Of a stretch of 64,000 nt of DNA, positions 24,701 through 39,429 are shown in pieces. The DNA comes from Atrichornis clamosus (lineage: Eukaryota > Chordata > Aves > Passeriformes > Menuridae), in contig WBMZ01010855.1 in assembly GCA_013400975.1 (NCBI GenBank), positions 1 through 64,000 on the forward strand, read 5' to 3'. The notes under the pieces are model-generated. The model was given only the letters and a program-made list of their open reading frames with translations, was not told the origin of the DNA and did no database searches. Position numbers and translations under genes: made by a program. Numbering within the stretch: position 1 is the first letter of the stretch; every line of letters starts with the position of its first letter.

Positions 24701-27700
24701 GGAGCAGCCCTTGCTGGTGCTCAGCATACCATGCACCTATCTGTGTATTTCCAGCCCTGTTACCTCAGATGGGTTGAACCCCGAATGAAAAGCGTAGCAT
24801 GGCCAAGCTGTGCTCTCTTGCTGAAGGTTTATGTGCATCTTCATTTCACTTGCATAACTTGCATATGTAGGGGCTACTCTGCTGCTATTGCTATGCAAGA
24901 AGTCAGCCTCTAAACTTAGCTCTGAGCCAAGGCACCTTCCTTCCCCTGAAGATGCATCGCACTTCTTTCACCGTCACTGCTGGCAGGAGGGAGTTATTTA
25001 ATTTACATCAAAGTTCCTCTTTCAGTGCTTTTCAGTGCCTGTGCTTGAGTTTTACCCTTCTCATTCCATGCGTGGTGACCCTTCTGCTGCAGCAGGGTGA
25101 GCAGTGCCAGGCTGTGCCAGTGTGGGCAGCGAGTGCCTGGCATGCACGGCTGTGGGAGCTGCCACTGGTGTTTCGGAGGGCAGGGAGCTGACTCTTCTCC
25201 AATCTAAGCAAAATCCTGTGCCAGCTGGGTAATGGGGAGAGATTAATGACTGCCTTGGAAGCCAGTTTTCCAGCCTACTGGCCAGAGGGCAAGCATCATG
25301 ATAGTTGTAGCAGCTGGTTTGGAGAGGAGGGAAATGAGGGGAAGATAAAATTGCACGTCCAGAATGCCAGGGTAGCCTGTGTCCATGCTTTGATGTCTTC
25401 TCCCTCCACACCCTCCTGTGGGTTAAAAATGAAACTAGACTGCATTTATAATGGGTGTGTGAATATCTGTATTTAGCTGCTGCAGGCAGGCTCCTGGACT
25501 GTATCCTCGTATGTGGAGAGATACACTTTGGCCAATTGCAGGAAAGGGTATTTTCTGTGCCCTCATTGTCGTCTCACCAGTTCAGACATCACAGCCTAAC
25601 AAAGTCTGACACATGTATATTCTGGGCTATGAAAGGAGATAAAGGGAGGTTAAATGTCCTTTAATTCCTCCTTAGTGGTCCTGAAGTGTGTAAGTCACAG
25701 GGTGTGGGTTTCCCCTGCCCCCCATCACCACTGCTTTGGGGTTAGGACTGTGGGAAGATGGCCCGTTCTGGTCCACAGTGAGGACACAGGCAGACAGGTT
25801 TATTTCCACTGAAATAAACAAATGTAGCTGCCCCTAAACCTCTAAAATCAATATGCACCACTGGAGAAGCCGGTCTGAACATCCTCCCTGCAATGCAGAG
25901 CGCAGGAGCCATCCTTGCATCCTTGGGAAGTCCAGAGCAAAAGATGGGGTTCCTCCCAAGTGGCAGATGAGTGAGCACGTGAAGGCAGGTAGCTTGGAGG
26001 AATTGTTTCCCTTCTGTTACTGTGCAACACTTCTGCATCCACTTCTGCATGGCGTGCTTTAATCAGCAGCCCTCCCCTCTTGGCCCCCGGGCCTTGAAAT
26101 TCCACAAAACCCAATTAAGAGAGATGAGAGAGCTCTAGCATGTATACATATGAAATTTCAGAAGGCTGAAAAAGAGACTCTTAATACCATAAAGCCTGCC
26201 CTAAAGTAAAATTTGCATCTGAAATCTACATAGTTAACCCCGTGAGGAAGACAGCATAGCTGAGTACAACTTTTTTTTGCCCCCAGAGGGGTAACTTATC
26301 CAGGTCTGCTCGGTTTGGCATCAGCCTGCTTGCAGCTGAGGAGTGCTGCAGAGCGAGCCCTGTGCCTCATGTACAGCCTGCAGAGAACATCAAGGAACTG
26401 TAGCTCCAGCTTCAGAGACTGTACTGCAGTGTCCCAAACAGAACAAAACAAAAAACAGCCCCAGCCTGAGAAGGTCGTGCAGACTTCTCTAGCTTGGTAA
26501 CCAAAAGCAGGCTGGGTGGATGAGTTGCTTGCATAGATTCATTAAAGGAAGTATTCAAGACTGATCTAATTAACACTTACAGATTCGGCACATACAACCC
26601 AGGATTCTGGGTGTTTCATGCTTTGCTAACCTGGTACTACACCAGCTTGTTTAAATTGCCCATCATGAACTGTCCTGAGAAAGGCACCCCACTTTAAAAT
26701 AATCACAAACAAACAAAAACCCCTCAGCAAATCCACTCCTTTATGTATGGATTCAGCATTCAGAGGGGAACTGGGGATAAAGCTTTATTCCCCTTCTGTA
26801 CTTTTATCTATCTCTTTTGCTATCTTGTTTGTATAAGATACAAAATTTTTCCTCCTATTATCCTACTTAATCACATACTAATTGGGGACCTTACTTCTGT
26901 TGCTCTGCTCTTTTTTGAGTCTCTGTATCCTCCCTAAGAGCAGTGTACAAGTACCCTCTTCAATTAAGAGAAATGAAACAAGAGCTAAAAACTCTCATCT
27001 GAAGGCTTTACATGATTCCCTTGGTTGACAGCCATGGGTTTGGCTGTAAAGTGGCTGATCCCTGGGGAGGATGGTGGTGGGTACTGGGCAGTGTGCTGGG
27101 AACACAGGTAAGTATTTCCCTGCAAAAACACGAGGCCTCAAAGCTGCTTTTTTTATTACCTCCGGATTCTGCAAAGGGCTGGTTATCTCACGCTGCGAGC
27201 CAGCATGATCAAAGCCCCGGGAAAGGTCAGGCATTCCTCCAGGAGTGACACTCAGCTGCCGGCAGCGCTCCTCCAGCCCACAGCTCCCACAGCCTGGGCT
27301 GCGGCACCGAACTGAAATCCTTTATCTCGTTAACGAGTGAACCTCTACAGATTAGCCAGCCTGGCCTTAGCTTGATGTTGAGAGCATGTAACACCTGGCC
27401 TGGGCTTTCTGTAGAGGAAAGGTGGTTGTTTTTTAAAAAAATAATGTTGTGGGGGAGGCAGCATTTCCTTCCTCTGACTTAGCGCGAGAGAGCTCAATGC
27501 TGAGAAAAGCTGTGCTCCGCCTGGGCTACACTGAGGGGCTGCCTTCCTCATGTTCTCAGCTCCTAGTTTTGTTCAATTGACACAAACGGTGAGTTCCAAA
27601 ATCCTGGGCTTATGAGAAATCATCTACAGTATCTTCCATTGAGAGGATGTTGTTTTCTCACTGTTATGGTGGACTGGCATTCAGTTATTCACTTTGAGCT

Positions 27701-29019
27701 GGTTATCCCCCATGAGCAGCTTGTGCGTGGACAGGGAGGTTTGGGGAGGGTGAGCGGAAGGAAGAGATGTTTGAGATGAGCAAATCCTGTCTGTCTCTGC
27801 TTCTGCACATGAGGTGCCATATTTTTGCATCTGTGCTAGTTCAGTGGCCGTGGGGAGTGCATCCCTCAATTTGGGGTGACAAGAATTCACCCTGTGGCTC
27901 ATGGTCCTGTCTCTGGCTGTGTCTGGAGACTGACTGTCCTGAGCCTGGTTGGTTGGCATGGGGTATTTGTCATCTTTGTCTTCAGGCACGGGTGCTGAAA
28001 CTCTGGCAAAGGCAAGAGGGAATTCTGCCTGTGTTTCATGGTGTGAATAGTGTCTTGGCTGTGAGACAGTGGAATTACGTTAACTGCCTGAAATTTGGGA
28101 TAATTTTCAGTTTCAAATGAGGTTAAGGTACCCTTATCCTAGCTATATCCTAGTATAGGGGTAAGAGGGACTGTGCCTTCTGTCCATCAGCCTGGGATAT
28201 TACGCAGAAAGGGTTCTTTTTGTCATAAAGGAGAAAAGAAATATGTTTTTTTAGAACAGAGCACTTGATTACTTGATTGAAAGGCTGGAATGAATGTCCT
28301 TTAGTATGTCTCCCAGCCTGTTTCTTGAAAAAAGGGGCAGTAAAAATCTGCCTCATCTGCAAATAAATGTGGCAAACCGTGCAGCTGGCTGTGGACATGC
28401 GGCCTCTTGAGCAAACTCAAAATGCCTGTGTGCAGCATCCATGGGGCCTGAACCAGGAGTGCCTGGATCTCCCACCCCACCTCCAGATGATCCTCTGATC
28501 ATCCAGCTAAAAAGCCTGCTCCCTCTGCAGGGAAGAGTCTAGGGTTTGCTCCTTGCCTCTGAAATGCTGGCAGTGGGGAAGGAGCCTGCCAGTTCTGCTA
28601 GGAGCAGGGGAGAGACAGAGAGAGTGGGAAGGAGTAGGGAGAAAAAGTAAATAAAAAAATTTTCTCCAGTATGTAGTTGCCAACCTTGACCACACTGCTG
28701 GCTGGGGGTGGCAGCTGGAGGGGTTGCTGGGTGGGAGTGTCACTGGCGGAGTTTGCCCAGCCCCAGGGCCAGCCCATGCCGGACACTGCAGCAATTCCAG
28801 GGTTCCCTGCCTCGCAGCAGAGCGCGTGGGATGGGCTGGTCTCGTGCAGATCCCTTGTGTGTCCACACCAAAAAAGAAATGGATTAGTGTTGCGTTGGGG
28901 CATCTCTGGCACTCTTGACCGTTTGCCCTGTTGACAGTGGAGGGGAATGAGGGGCTGACTGCTTCCCCAAGCTCTCATGGCATGAGCTATTTTTTTGCCA
29001 GATAGATTGTTTAGTGGTG

Positions 29020-29280
29020 TTTCGCAGAGTCTAGTGCACTGTGTTCCTCCGAAATGCGGCCTTTATTGCAACGAAAAGTACCAAGGAGGGATGTAGTTAT
29101 GATAAGAAATTGTCCATCCCGGCCTCTGCCATGATTTGAGGGGAAGTTAACTACATAGGGGAACACTAATTGAATGAAAAATCGAACTGTTGGTTGGTAA
29201 TGATGGGGCAATAGTAAACTTTGGAAGTGCCTCTTTAATGCAGTCGAGGATAACTCTCATATGATGTTGTTAGAGTTTAG
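29020..29280. promoter_or_regulatory. Candidate conserved non-coding segment in intron 3
   Basis: The sequence is complex and repeat-free, with several motif-like cores such as ACTAATTGAATG near 29166 and GTTGGTTGGTAATGAT near 29190. It stands out by eye from the G/T-rich intron around it. No coding frame is plausible. Assignment as conserved non-coding DNA is only a guess pending alignment. Confidence 0.2.
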
Positions 29281-30062
29281 TAGGATTGAAATATAATTGC
29301 AGGGTGACCCACTGCTACTAGTGGGGCTCTATGTGCAGATCTAAGCCCATCTGGAAGGGTGATTTACAGGAGGCTTGGGCAATCTGGTAATTTAGGCTCT
29401 TTTTTACGATGTTTAGACTTCTACCCGTGTTATAAAGCACAGCCCAGGGCTTTTATGAGGATGTCGATGCCTGCTGCACAAAACTTAGGTTGTAGTCTGG
29501 GTGTGTTTTTTTGCTTTTAAGAGTGATTTTTAAGTTTTAAAGGGCAGCTCTTGAATTAAAAGAAAAAAAAATTCAAGTCTAGCAGCAGGCAGAAATATCC
29601 TATGCAGGATTTAAAAGGCATCACGTGTCTTGTGCATACCAGCAACCTTTTTTTAAGCCCTGTGGCCAAGTGGGCGAAGGAGCTTAGTGGTAACAGACCA
29701 AATTGAGTGGGGTGGGAAGGGGGAGCAGATGAACCCCCATGAGAATGTTTCTCCCTGTCTCCCCCATCTCATGGACTGCCCAAGCTGGGCCCATCGCAGC
29801 CATGGGAGAGTCTTCAGGTCAGTGCCCAGGACAACCATGCACCTGCATAGGTAAGGCCTGAATGCTGAAGGAAATTCCTGGTTTGGGTAGCCTGAGTTAA
29901 ACTGTGCATTTAAATAAGCCAAGCAGGGCCAGGGGGGCCCAGGAAGCTTCCCAGGGGTGAATACAGGGTGGTAGAGCAGAGGTGAGGATTGATGGTGCAC
30001 AGGGCTAGTGAGAGGTTGGAGGAGAGCCAGTGCCACCAACACTGGGAAAGATGCATTTTCTT

Positions 30063-30305
30063 AGAATCATAGAATATCCTGACTTGGAAGGGACCCACAG
30101 GGATCATCAAAGTTCAACCCCTGGCCCTCATGTGCTTGAGAGCATTGTCTAAATGCTTCTTGAACTCTGTCAGGCTGATGTTGTGACCACCTCCCTGGGG
30201 AACCTGTTCCAGTGCCCAGTCACCCTCTGGGTGAGGAATCTTTTCCTAACATCCAACCTAAACTTTCCCTGACATAGCTTCATTTTGAGTCCTGAGGACT
30301 CCCTG
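30063..30305 (-). mobile_element. CR1 LINE fragment, 3' end
   Basis: Begins with AGAATCATAGAAT, the reverse complement of the CR1 3' tail, followed by the familiar CR1 3'UTR words GGAAGGGACC, CACAGGGATCATC and GTTCAACCCC, then CCTGTTCCAGTGCC and TCTTTTCCTAACATCC. About 240 bp survive; the element is 5' truncated and carries no open frame. CR1 is the dominant LINE family of birds. The right boundary is approximate. Confidence 0.88.
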
Positions 30306-31319
30306 GGTCACAAGGGTGCATTTTGGTGGGGATAGGCAACTCTTGGAGGCTGATATAACTCCAAAGCTGATGTAGGATCATACCTCCAAGGCACCTTTGT
30401 TGGTTTTTCTCTGCATCTGGAGGCAGAGCTTGCTGTGAGGTTGACACATCTGCTTTTTGGGGAATGGAAAAAAAAATCTTTCTTAAGCTGCCCTGGGAGA
30501 CACAGCCTGCAGGCACAAAGGTGGGGTGCTCTCTCTTATCTGGATATCCTTTTTCTCTTCCTTTTTCCACTTCTGCTAACAGACGGGCAGCTTGCACAGG
30601 TCCATTATAATTACAGTCTTCCCCTTCCCTAGGTCATTTCCCACTGTCAGCCCATGGCTGGGAGGTGTCAATCCCTATTTTTGTGTCTTCTAATATGCCA
30701 TTTGGCAAACAAGACTAAAAATAATGAGTGTTTAGATTATGTATTGGTAGCTCAGCATCCAGCAGTGTTATGTGGTAGGTTTACTGCTCATATTTTTGCC
30801 AAGTTGAAATATTCAGCATCAATAGTTTGGGCCAAAAAGTGTTTCCAACCCTGCCTCTTTCAGCCCATGCCTTGTTCGGCTCATTCTTTGCTCATCCTTA
30901 GCTGTGTGCTGTGATTTTTATATTTTTAGCTACATAAAAATGTAATTTTAGGGCATGTTTTTGTGTCTCATTGATGTGACAAACCCTCGTGGGAATGATC
31001 TATAAAATTAAGTTAGTAGCTTTTCAGCACTTTTGTTTGTACTGAAATCATCTTGCACAATGTGGTAGAGAAATAATTCCTGTTGTGACCTTCTCCTGAT
31101 GGTTCAAATAACCTGTCTAAGAGACATCCTGTTTCTGGAGGGCCCTATTGCTTTAATTCCTGTTAAAATTGGTTTTGTCTTCTGTGGAACAGTGCTGCTG
31201 AAATTAAGTACTTGCAAATGCGTTTTACCTCCAGATAAACGTTGCAGTTTGCATTTTCAATCCTAGTGAAGCTTTAGCAGACTGCTACTTTTGGCCTAAT
31301 CATTTGTACGTTTTTAGGG

Positions 31320-31336
31320 ATTTTTTTTTTTTTTTT
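31320..31336 (+). repeat. Poly-T run
   Basis: An uninterrupted run of about 17 T residues followed by AGTTTAAAAATG. It is a simple homopolymer; no retrotransposed sequence is recognisable next to it. Confidence 0.8.
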
Positions 31337-34300
31337 AGTTTAAAAATGAATATTTTATTTTAAGCCTTTGGACCATCTTGCCCACATCCAATGATGGATG
31401 TCTAATGAGATGACTTTTTGCCTCTGCTAAATGGTTATATTGTTTGCACTGATGTATGCTAAGACTTGATGCATTAAATCTTTGGTCATTAGCCGATGCC
31501 ATTAGCAGAAAAGTCCAAATCACTTAGAGCTGGGACTTAAGACTTTTCATTAAAACCTGAATTTGCATGTTATTGGATAAATCTGTTAATACGGTTTAGC
31601 CGGACTCAGGGAAGTTACTTGAAAACTTTTTACAGTGCGTACGCAGGGTCAGTGATGCCTGAGAGCCTTGAATTTGGAGAAGATGCCCCCTCTGAGGGCA
31701 CATGCTGAGCAACCCCTGCATCCATCCCACCTTGCCCTGCCTGCCCCCACCACCCTTAATGCCCCAGCTGTCATCATTGTACTTCACGTTAGCCTCCGGT
31801 CCGCTCCACTTCTGCCAGGAAATCCCCCTGAAGGAGCTAAACACCAGCAGCAGGGTCTCCTTGCCTCATGGCAAATCGGGAACAGTCCTTCCTGCCACTT
31901 TGGAGCCACAGGGGGTTGGCCTCAGCGCTGGTTTCCCCTCAAGAGTCTTCAAGTACCATCAGCGTGGTGGGGAACAGGGCTTGCCAGGAGCAAGGGCCAG
32001 CTGAGAGGAGTCATTGATGTCACCAAATTTGTCACTCCTCCGTTGTCACATCCATTTCTATCTTTTTTTCTTTTTGTCCCCTGTTTTTTAGAGGGCAGAT
32101 GAGGCAAGAGCACTTCCAAAAACCTCAGTCACGTTGAGTAGCTTGACCAGCTCAGTGTGATCACTGCTTTGCTAGAAGTAAGAAGTTGCTGCCTGGTCAG
32201 CCTCCAAGTTGCAAACTTAGACATGGTAAACAGAGGTTTTGAGCACATAAGGGTGTGCCAGGTGCTTGCATGGGTGTCAAGCCTGTGTCCTTACCTTCTG
32301 TGTGACAGAGCTAAGACGTTTTCCTGATGATGCACGTCATACTCTTGCATTTTCTTGATCGAGAACATTTCTATTCAGTGCACCTTGAAAACTGCAGCTC
32401 AGAGAGAAGTTGACCCATTTCTCAGTTTTCTGGGCCGCTGATGGTCTTTGTTATGACATATGGTGTTGAATAGGCTGTGGCAAAGACTTAATATAAATAC
32501 ATTTAAGAGAGGTCCTATTTCAAGCACTTTTGATCCACTGTGTGTGCAGTGCCGAAAGGCATTTTCCTGTCACCAGGGTGCAGGATGGATTTTTTTTTCT
32601 TGGTTCCCCCCAGGAGCCTGGGTCTGTATCCTGTGGGACTTGAGGAGGCCGATGAGGAAAAGTCATCCCATCCTGTGACGCATGTTGTCTGCCAGAACAG
32701 AAATGCTGGACTTCAGAGGCTGTCGTTGGACAACACGCTTTCCCACAGCTCTTGTGTGCTTCTTTGGTAGATGGTGTTTTACTTGCCTGAGCAATTTCCC
32801 TGGTTTGAATGTTGGACTGAAGTGCATCCCTTTGCCTGCGAGAGAGGCACATTAGCTTGTGGGTCTGAGAACGCCAGAGAAAATGCCAAAGTCGTTGTGA
32901 GCAGGGATAACCTCGAGGCAAGCAAAACAAGCTTGTGTCTCTGTGTTAGCTCAGCAGACAGCTCTGGTGACAGAAACCAGAGCAGCTTTGTCCCCAGGGA
33001 AGAGCTGAAGATGGCACAAGAGGTGACACCGGGATGGACTCCAGCCCCCTTCCCCCCACCCAGAACCGCTGGGGCTCCCTGTCACACAACGCTGGGCTGT
33101 GGCACTGGCTCTTCTGATGTCCGGTGGGCTTCCTCTGGTGGCTTAGGACAACGGTCCTTATTGTCACAGCAATCAACAAGCCAGACCCCGGCAGCTCAAG
33201 CTTGGGCTTGTTAAAATATTGCTGGGCCTCTGTTCTGTTTAGCCAATAAAGAACGGAAAGGGTTCTGGACAGTTCAGGAAACAATGGGGGAAAACACCTT
33301 TCCAGCTGATGGGATTGCTTGTATGTGACAAGGATGCACTAGGCAAAAGAAGGGATGCTGCACAGGGTAAAGGCCTATGCGGTGTGCCACCACCCAGAGT
33401 ATTTGTAGTGGCAGTGGTCCCATTTACCAGGTTTTGGGGGTGCTTAGTGACGCCTGGGATCGTGTGTGTGATTTGATGGCGCAGGTTCCTGCTTACTGTG
33501 TGTGGGCTTCTTGGGGCTCGTATTTACATCAGGAAAAAGATGAACTGCTCAGGAACAAGTTAAAGCAGGAGCATCTTGCAGGAACTGGAGCTTAAAACAA
33601 GCATTAGCTGTCAAATTGTGGAGTGTTTGCTGGCAGTAATCTCCATCCAAGAGAACCCATTGCTGAGTTTAGAGAACGAAATAAGACATTGCAAAATTTA
33701 TTAACAGGGAAAGTTTTCCCTGCGACCATGTGGCTTTGCTGCCAATTTAATGCCCTATCAGTCATATTTCTAAAACCAACAGGCTGTGTAAAATTTAGGT
33801 GTAACCTCTGTATATGTGAACTTGCAGTATAGAAATAGAAGTGGGCTTGTCCTACCCTGATCAGAGCCTTACACGACCTGCCTGGCTCCTCACATGGTTC
33901 ACCAGCACTCCAGGTCTCCCAACAGCCTTCCTGAGCAGGCAAGAACAAACAAATTAAGAAGTCACGGGAGAGAAGAAAATGGAGATAGCAGGGGATTTCT
34001 AATCAAGCTATTTTAATACTGGGTGTGCTTTAATCACTTACTTAATGGCAGTGCTTAATGAACACTTGAAATAAAGCATGTTTCTGTCAGAGATTCAACA
34101 CTCGTGTTTTTAAAGCTGTCTTGAGGGAACTCAAATGCTTATTACAACTTTTCAGCAAAAAATCATCACAATTGTGCTATATTAATTTCCAAGATTGAAG
34201 GGGAGGGGTGGGAGAAAAGTTGGAAAAAGACAAGAATGTAGACAAGCCAATAGTATGGTGGTTTCTCACTAACATTCCAATTAACCTGAAATCCCGTTAC

Positions 34301-37300
34301 TGATTGTAATCCATGTAGATAGATACTTATTCTAAGATTTGTCAAATCACATTTATGCTTTCCTTTGCAATGTTCCCCTGTCTGTTGCACTGAATTTTTT
34401 ATTCCATACCAATCCTTCAGGCTTCAGGCACAGCAGTTTTCTGCGACTGCTCCTGCCTGTCCTTGTAAAGCTGCCATATTTCCAGCTGTGACACCCCTCT
34501 TGCTTCAGGTTCTGATCTTTGTACCCATGCACTGTGGCATGGCACCATCATGCCTTTCCCATGTATTGCAGCCACAGCCGCTTGCTTCTGGGCTTCTCAA
34601 AAAGGAAATTGGTCTGAGCAGCTGGAAAAAGGTCACAAACATTTCCTCCTCCCAAATAACTGCGGGAAGCTCTAGCAAGGATCCTAAGTGCCTCCTTCAC
34701 CTCCTGATGTGCTGGCAGCTTCTTCTCTCCATCTTCTGGGGGCTCCTGACATGCTGAGGCTCCATGTCCTGGGAACGTGTCCTGGGGAGACAGGGAAACT
34801 TTCAGTGACTGACTTGAAGTAACTTTTTTATTCTGTCCTTTCCTGACTGCCAGCACTAAGTGCAACTTAATTATGTGGTGAAGAGCTGAAGTACAGTACG
34901 TGAGGAAAAGGGGGACCAGGAGGATTTTCTTCTGACCTCGTCAAGCCATCAGTTTGCCCCCTGAAACGTGCGGTTTTGATTTTAGTTTTGTTCTGAATAA
35001 GTGTTAGCAGTCGTAAGGCTGCAAAGTTTCACATCAGCATGGATGCAGCATTTCACTTCACCTCCTTAAAATGGCGAGTCCCTGGGGTCACCCCTGCTGT
35101 TTGTAAGCACGAAAGGTCAGTGAGATAAATGGCCTCCCGTCGCCGAGTTGTGAAGCAGGGTTAAAAGCCTGCACCTTTTTTATTTGTCATTCATAAATCA
35201 CAGTGTTGCTAAGCCCCTGTTTCCTGTGAGCGGTGTGTTCCTGTGGGCGTGCTTTCCTATCCGTGTTCCTTTTAGCTTCAGGTGAGGCTAAAAGTAATGC
35301 TGCAAGCCACCATCCACCTACCCACTCTGCCATTTTCCCAGCTGTGCTGTCCAAGGATTGGAGAAGGTTTTGAAAATTAAACATAAAATTATCTCTGCTG
35401 TCAAGAGTCTATAAAGAGCTTGGCTTTGGACATAAAAACTATTTCCTCTAAAAAATGGTCTGGGGATGGGGGAGTAACCTGAGCTCTCTGTTTATTGACC
35501 ATGGTGCTTCTTTGCAAAGTTGTCTATGGAAAGGGATTGTATGATAGCTCCCAGGGAGGTGGCAAATTGTAATTGCAATTTCTGCTGGTGTTGATGAGCT
35601 TGTTTCCCCTATTGTTGACTAGTTTTGGCCAAAATACCTTACTGTTACCTCCTCTTCTTGCACCACGGGTACCCTGTGCTAAAGCTTGTCCTTTGTGAGC
35701 CCAGACGTGGGCCTGGTTTTGACATTGCTCCAAAATGGCATTCTTTTTGATCTTGCATTTTTATTGCAACAGCTGGTCAGCAAAGGCATAAATACAGAGT
35801 TAGTTTAGCCATTAAAATGCTGCTGGCATTCTGAGAGGACAGCTGAAACTGCTGTCTTCTGGGTTTGCTAAAACCTTCTGCCTAAGAATGATTTCAGGGC
35901 TCCAGAAATTAGAATAGGCTAAAAAAGGGGTGGATTTTTCTTGTCTCTTCGGATCGAGGTAGCTTCAAATTCTCCTACAATAAAAGGATCAAACTGATCC
36001 TTGTATTTTGAGGTACTGCTATAGCAGTAGTGGAAAGATCTTTGGTGGTGTTGGGGTTTTTTGAGGAGCTATCTCTTGTGTTTTCCCCCTAAATTTAGCA
36101 TTTGCTGTCAAAAAATTAAAGCAGTTTTTTTCAAATGACCCCCTCTTTCAGGAATAAAAGGAAATGGATGAATTTATTAATCCTTAGGTTCTTTTTTGTT
36201 TGTTTGGGTATTTTAATTGACTTATTTTAGTCTTAATTGAAAAGAACATCTGCTAGTATCTGTAACCAATGCATAACTTGCTGATAGGAGAGGAAGAGTG
36301 GACAGGTTGGGGCCTTTTTTTTGCTATTTATATTCAGCTTTGTGTTTAAAGAAAAGAGGAAAAACAACACAAAAACCAACCCAGCACCATTTTGGGTGTT
36401 GATGAGGGACGCTGGGGTGTTGTGTGCAGAGGCTTGCTTGCCTCACAGTTCTCTGCAAAGCTCCCTGCCTGCGACCTCCTTTGTAGATGCATGTCCTTTG
36501 AAGGGTCATTAATTTAATATCTTTCTCTGTGCAGCAGCTGGAACAAATGGTGGCCCCAGCTCCAGCAGGAGCTCCCAGCTGCCTGCCTCGCCCAGCGCTG
36601 ACCTACAGGCATTTTTGCCGTGGCTGTCTCAGGCTTTTTATAGTTTTTGCACACTTGTTGCATATAGGATACCTTACAGGTGTGGGCCTTTGCTGAAGCT
36701 TTAGTTGGCTGTTCAGGGAGGGCTTGGGGTCTGGGTTTTTTGTAGTCTTGCTTTTCTTCAGAAGCATTTCAAAAATGAGGGAAAACTTCCTGGATTCAGA
36801 CTGAATTTGAGGTGCAGTATTTCACCACCAGCTCACCAGAGATTGATTTGCACTGTCTCACAGTGTGCTCCTCGGATGAGAGGGCAGGCACATGTCTGAA
36901 ATGGTGGGTGGCTCTGTGAGTGCAGGTGTGGTGTTGCCTGTGCAGGGTGCTTGCAGGGGTCACCCAGCCACATGGCAGCAGCTGTGCCAGCACCACAGCC
37001 AGGGGATTTCTCCCCCAGCTCCCTGCCCTGACCAAAATGTCTGAGTGGGTTCAAGCTTTACCACTTGCAGACTGTGATTGCTGTTTGCAAGGGAAGTGTT
37101 TGCTGCTGTACCAGCCTGTTCCTGTGTTACTTTAACACAGCAATAGCTTTAAACGAGTGTCTGGTGCATAGCCAAGCTCCTGCTGGGATGATGCCTACTG
37201 CTGGGTCAGGGTCCTCTTCCCTGCGACCTCTTACGCTTTGCCCATCAACATTTCATTAGGGGTTTTGGAGGTTTTTTCAAGTCAGTCACAAAACTGAGTA

Positions 37301-39429
37301 GCAGTTTCATCTTAGCCCTAACTGGCCAAATAATTTGGCTCCTGCTGTTCCCAGAACATGTATGCTCTCCTAGTCCTGTTGGTGTCCTTCAGGGCACTGT
37401 CCCCTGCCTGTACTGCCTCGCTTCGGTCTGAGCACATGCTTGGGAGAAATAAAAGATACCAACTGGGAAGCCCAAGCTGATGAGAAAAAGTGCCCCAGGG
37501 AGGACCATGGAGAGGCCAGTTCCCAGAGGATACTGGCATATTCTGTGTTGCAAGACTGTGCTCTGGGGCCGGAGCCCTGCTGGCCTCGTGGTCTCTGAGA
37601 AGGAGACCACCAAGGTTTAGTTTCTCAGGAGTGTCCCTTTGAGCTGAGTCCTGTGGGGCACAGCTGTGTGTCCCCAGGCCAAGGGGCACAGGTTATCTCT
37701 TTGCCATTAGCCTTCAGTATTTGTAACAGGTTATGACACATGCATGACAAGGTGTCCTAAAACATAACAGAAGGTCTTCAGGTTTGGAAACCACAGGTCC
37801 TCATTTTCAGTTATTTACTTTTTCCAAATTGCAGATCTTGAGCTAGGCTGTACGTTCCATTTCCTTTACTTTCCAGTTTGTATGAAGAAGCTTAGATACA
37901 GAGAAGGGAACTAAAGTGGTGTAGTGGGGTAGTACACCATGTACACCACACCAGAGCTGTTAGGGACAGCTTCAACAAACATTCAGCTTCTTCAGATTGT
38001 CTTGGAAATGAGAATTTCATCCTCATCTGCTTTATTGTGTTTTTAGAAGCTGCTTAGGTACCTACTTGAACCAAAATGCTATGTGTTGGTGGGTGGATGA
38101 AGTATAATCTCTGTACTGAAATGCTGAAGAACCTCACACGGGACAGTGTGTAATTATGTAATTGTCTCATTGAAGGTGTGTGCACTGATGGGGTTTTGCA
38201 GGAGAAGATTTTCAGGTTGTGCTGAGGAGAGAGGGCACTCTTTGAACCATGCCTGCATTAGATGTAAATGTCACTAGAGTGCCAGGGAGAGCTGTGGTGG
38301 TTTTGGGCTTGGTTAGCAGATGCTCAGCGAACTATAGGGGATGGAGTTCCCCCTGCATGGAGGTCATGCTGACCCAGATCAGGGGGTCTCTGTCAGTCTC
38401 TCAAGCATTCCTGCAGCTGTATGCACTGTCCTCGGAGGATCTGGGGAGACAAATGCTGTAGGAATGGCATGTTTGTGGGAGGAGGAAGCCTGTGGGCAAA
38501 GACACTGGGATGCAGTAGAAGCAGTCTCATCAGCACAGTTTTGTACCCCAAGGATTTTGGCCATGCCTTGCAGCCCTGGAAATCCTCTGGGGCAGTAGTG
38601 CCCACAGTGAGCAGTAGGTGGTGGAAGGGGCTTTGGCAACATCCCCAGGGCAAAGGGTGCAGGCCCTTGTCTGTGGGACTGGATGGGGTGCCTGGGGCCA
38701 ATCCCTCACCCCAGCCAGGGTTGAGAGGGTGGTGAGAGGGGCACCCAGGTCTGCATACGAGCTCTTGGTCTCCTGCCCTGAGCCCTCTCTGAGAGGAGGG
38801 CCCAAGATAACCCATCTGGGTTGACTTGTAGAGGAGGTGCCATAGCAGAACCACTTATAAACCCATAAGGCTTTTGGAAGATTTGTCATCAGGCCTTTCC
38901 CTGCTGTTTTCATCGTGCATGTGTCACCCTGTGTGTTCTCCCACTGTCAGTCACTGTAGCTATCTTGGGAGGCTATCAGAGGGAACGGGGAGGCTCAGCC
39001 TGTGCCCAGCGAGCCCCAGTCTGGTGTCACACTGGAGTGCCCAGCAGGATTTAGCTGCCAGAGCTTCCCGGGTCTTCCCCAAGCAGTGTGGGGCAGGCAA
39101 GCCTGGGAAGGTTTGCATTATTGCCATTATTTATTGTTACTTTTCTCCCCCCCCCGGTTTCTGGCTCTGCAGACCCCCAAATGCTCTTAATGGAGATGTG
39201 GCCCGTTTATATGTTAATTTTAAGCCCGCTGACAAGCGGTTTGCTTTTCTCCTGCCTTCTCACGGCTCCTTCGCCCGTTAAAAGCCGCTGCCATGGGCTT
39301 AGGGGATAAGGTGCCGAGAATTAGAAAATAAAATAAAATCTGCAGGATGCTGGAGAGCAAGGGGGTACAGGGATTGGCATGCTCAGAGTGATGGGTGATT
39401 TCTGAAAGCAAGGAACCCTGATACCAGGG

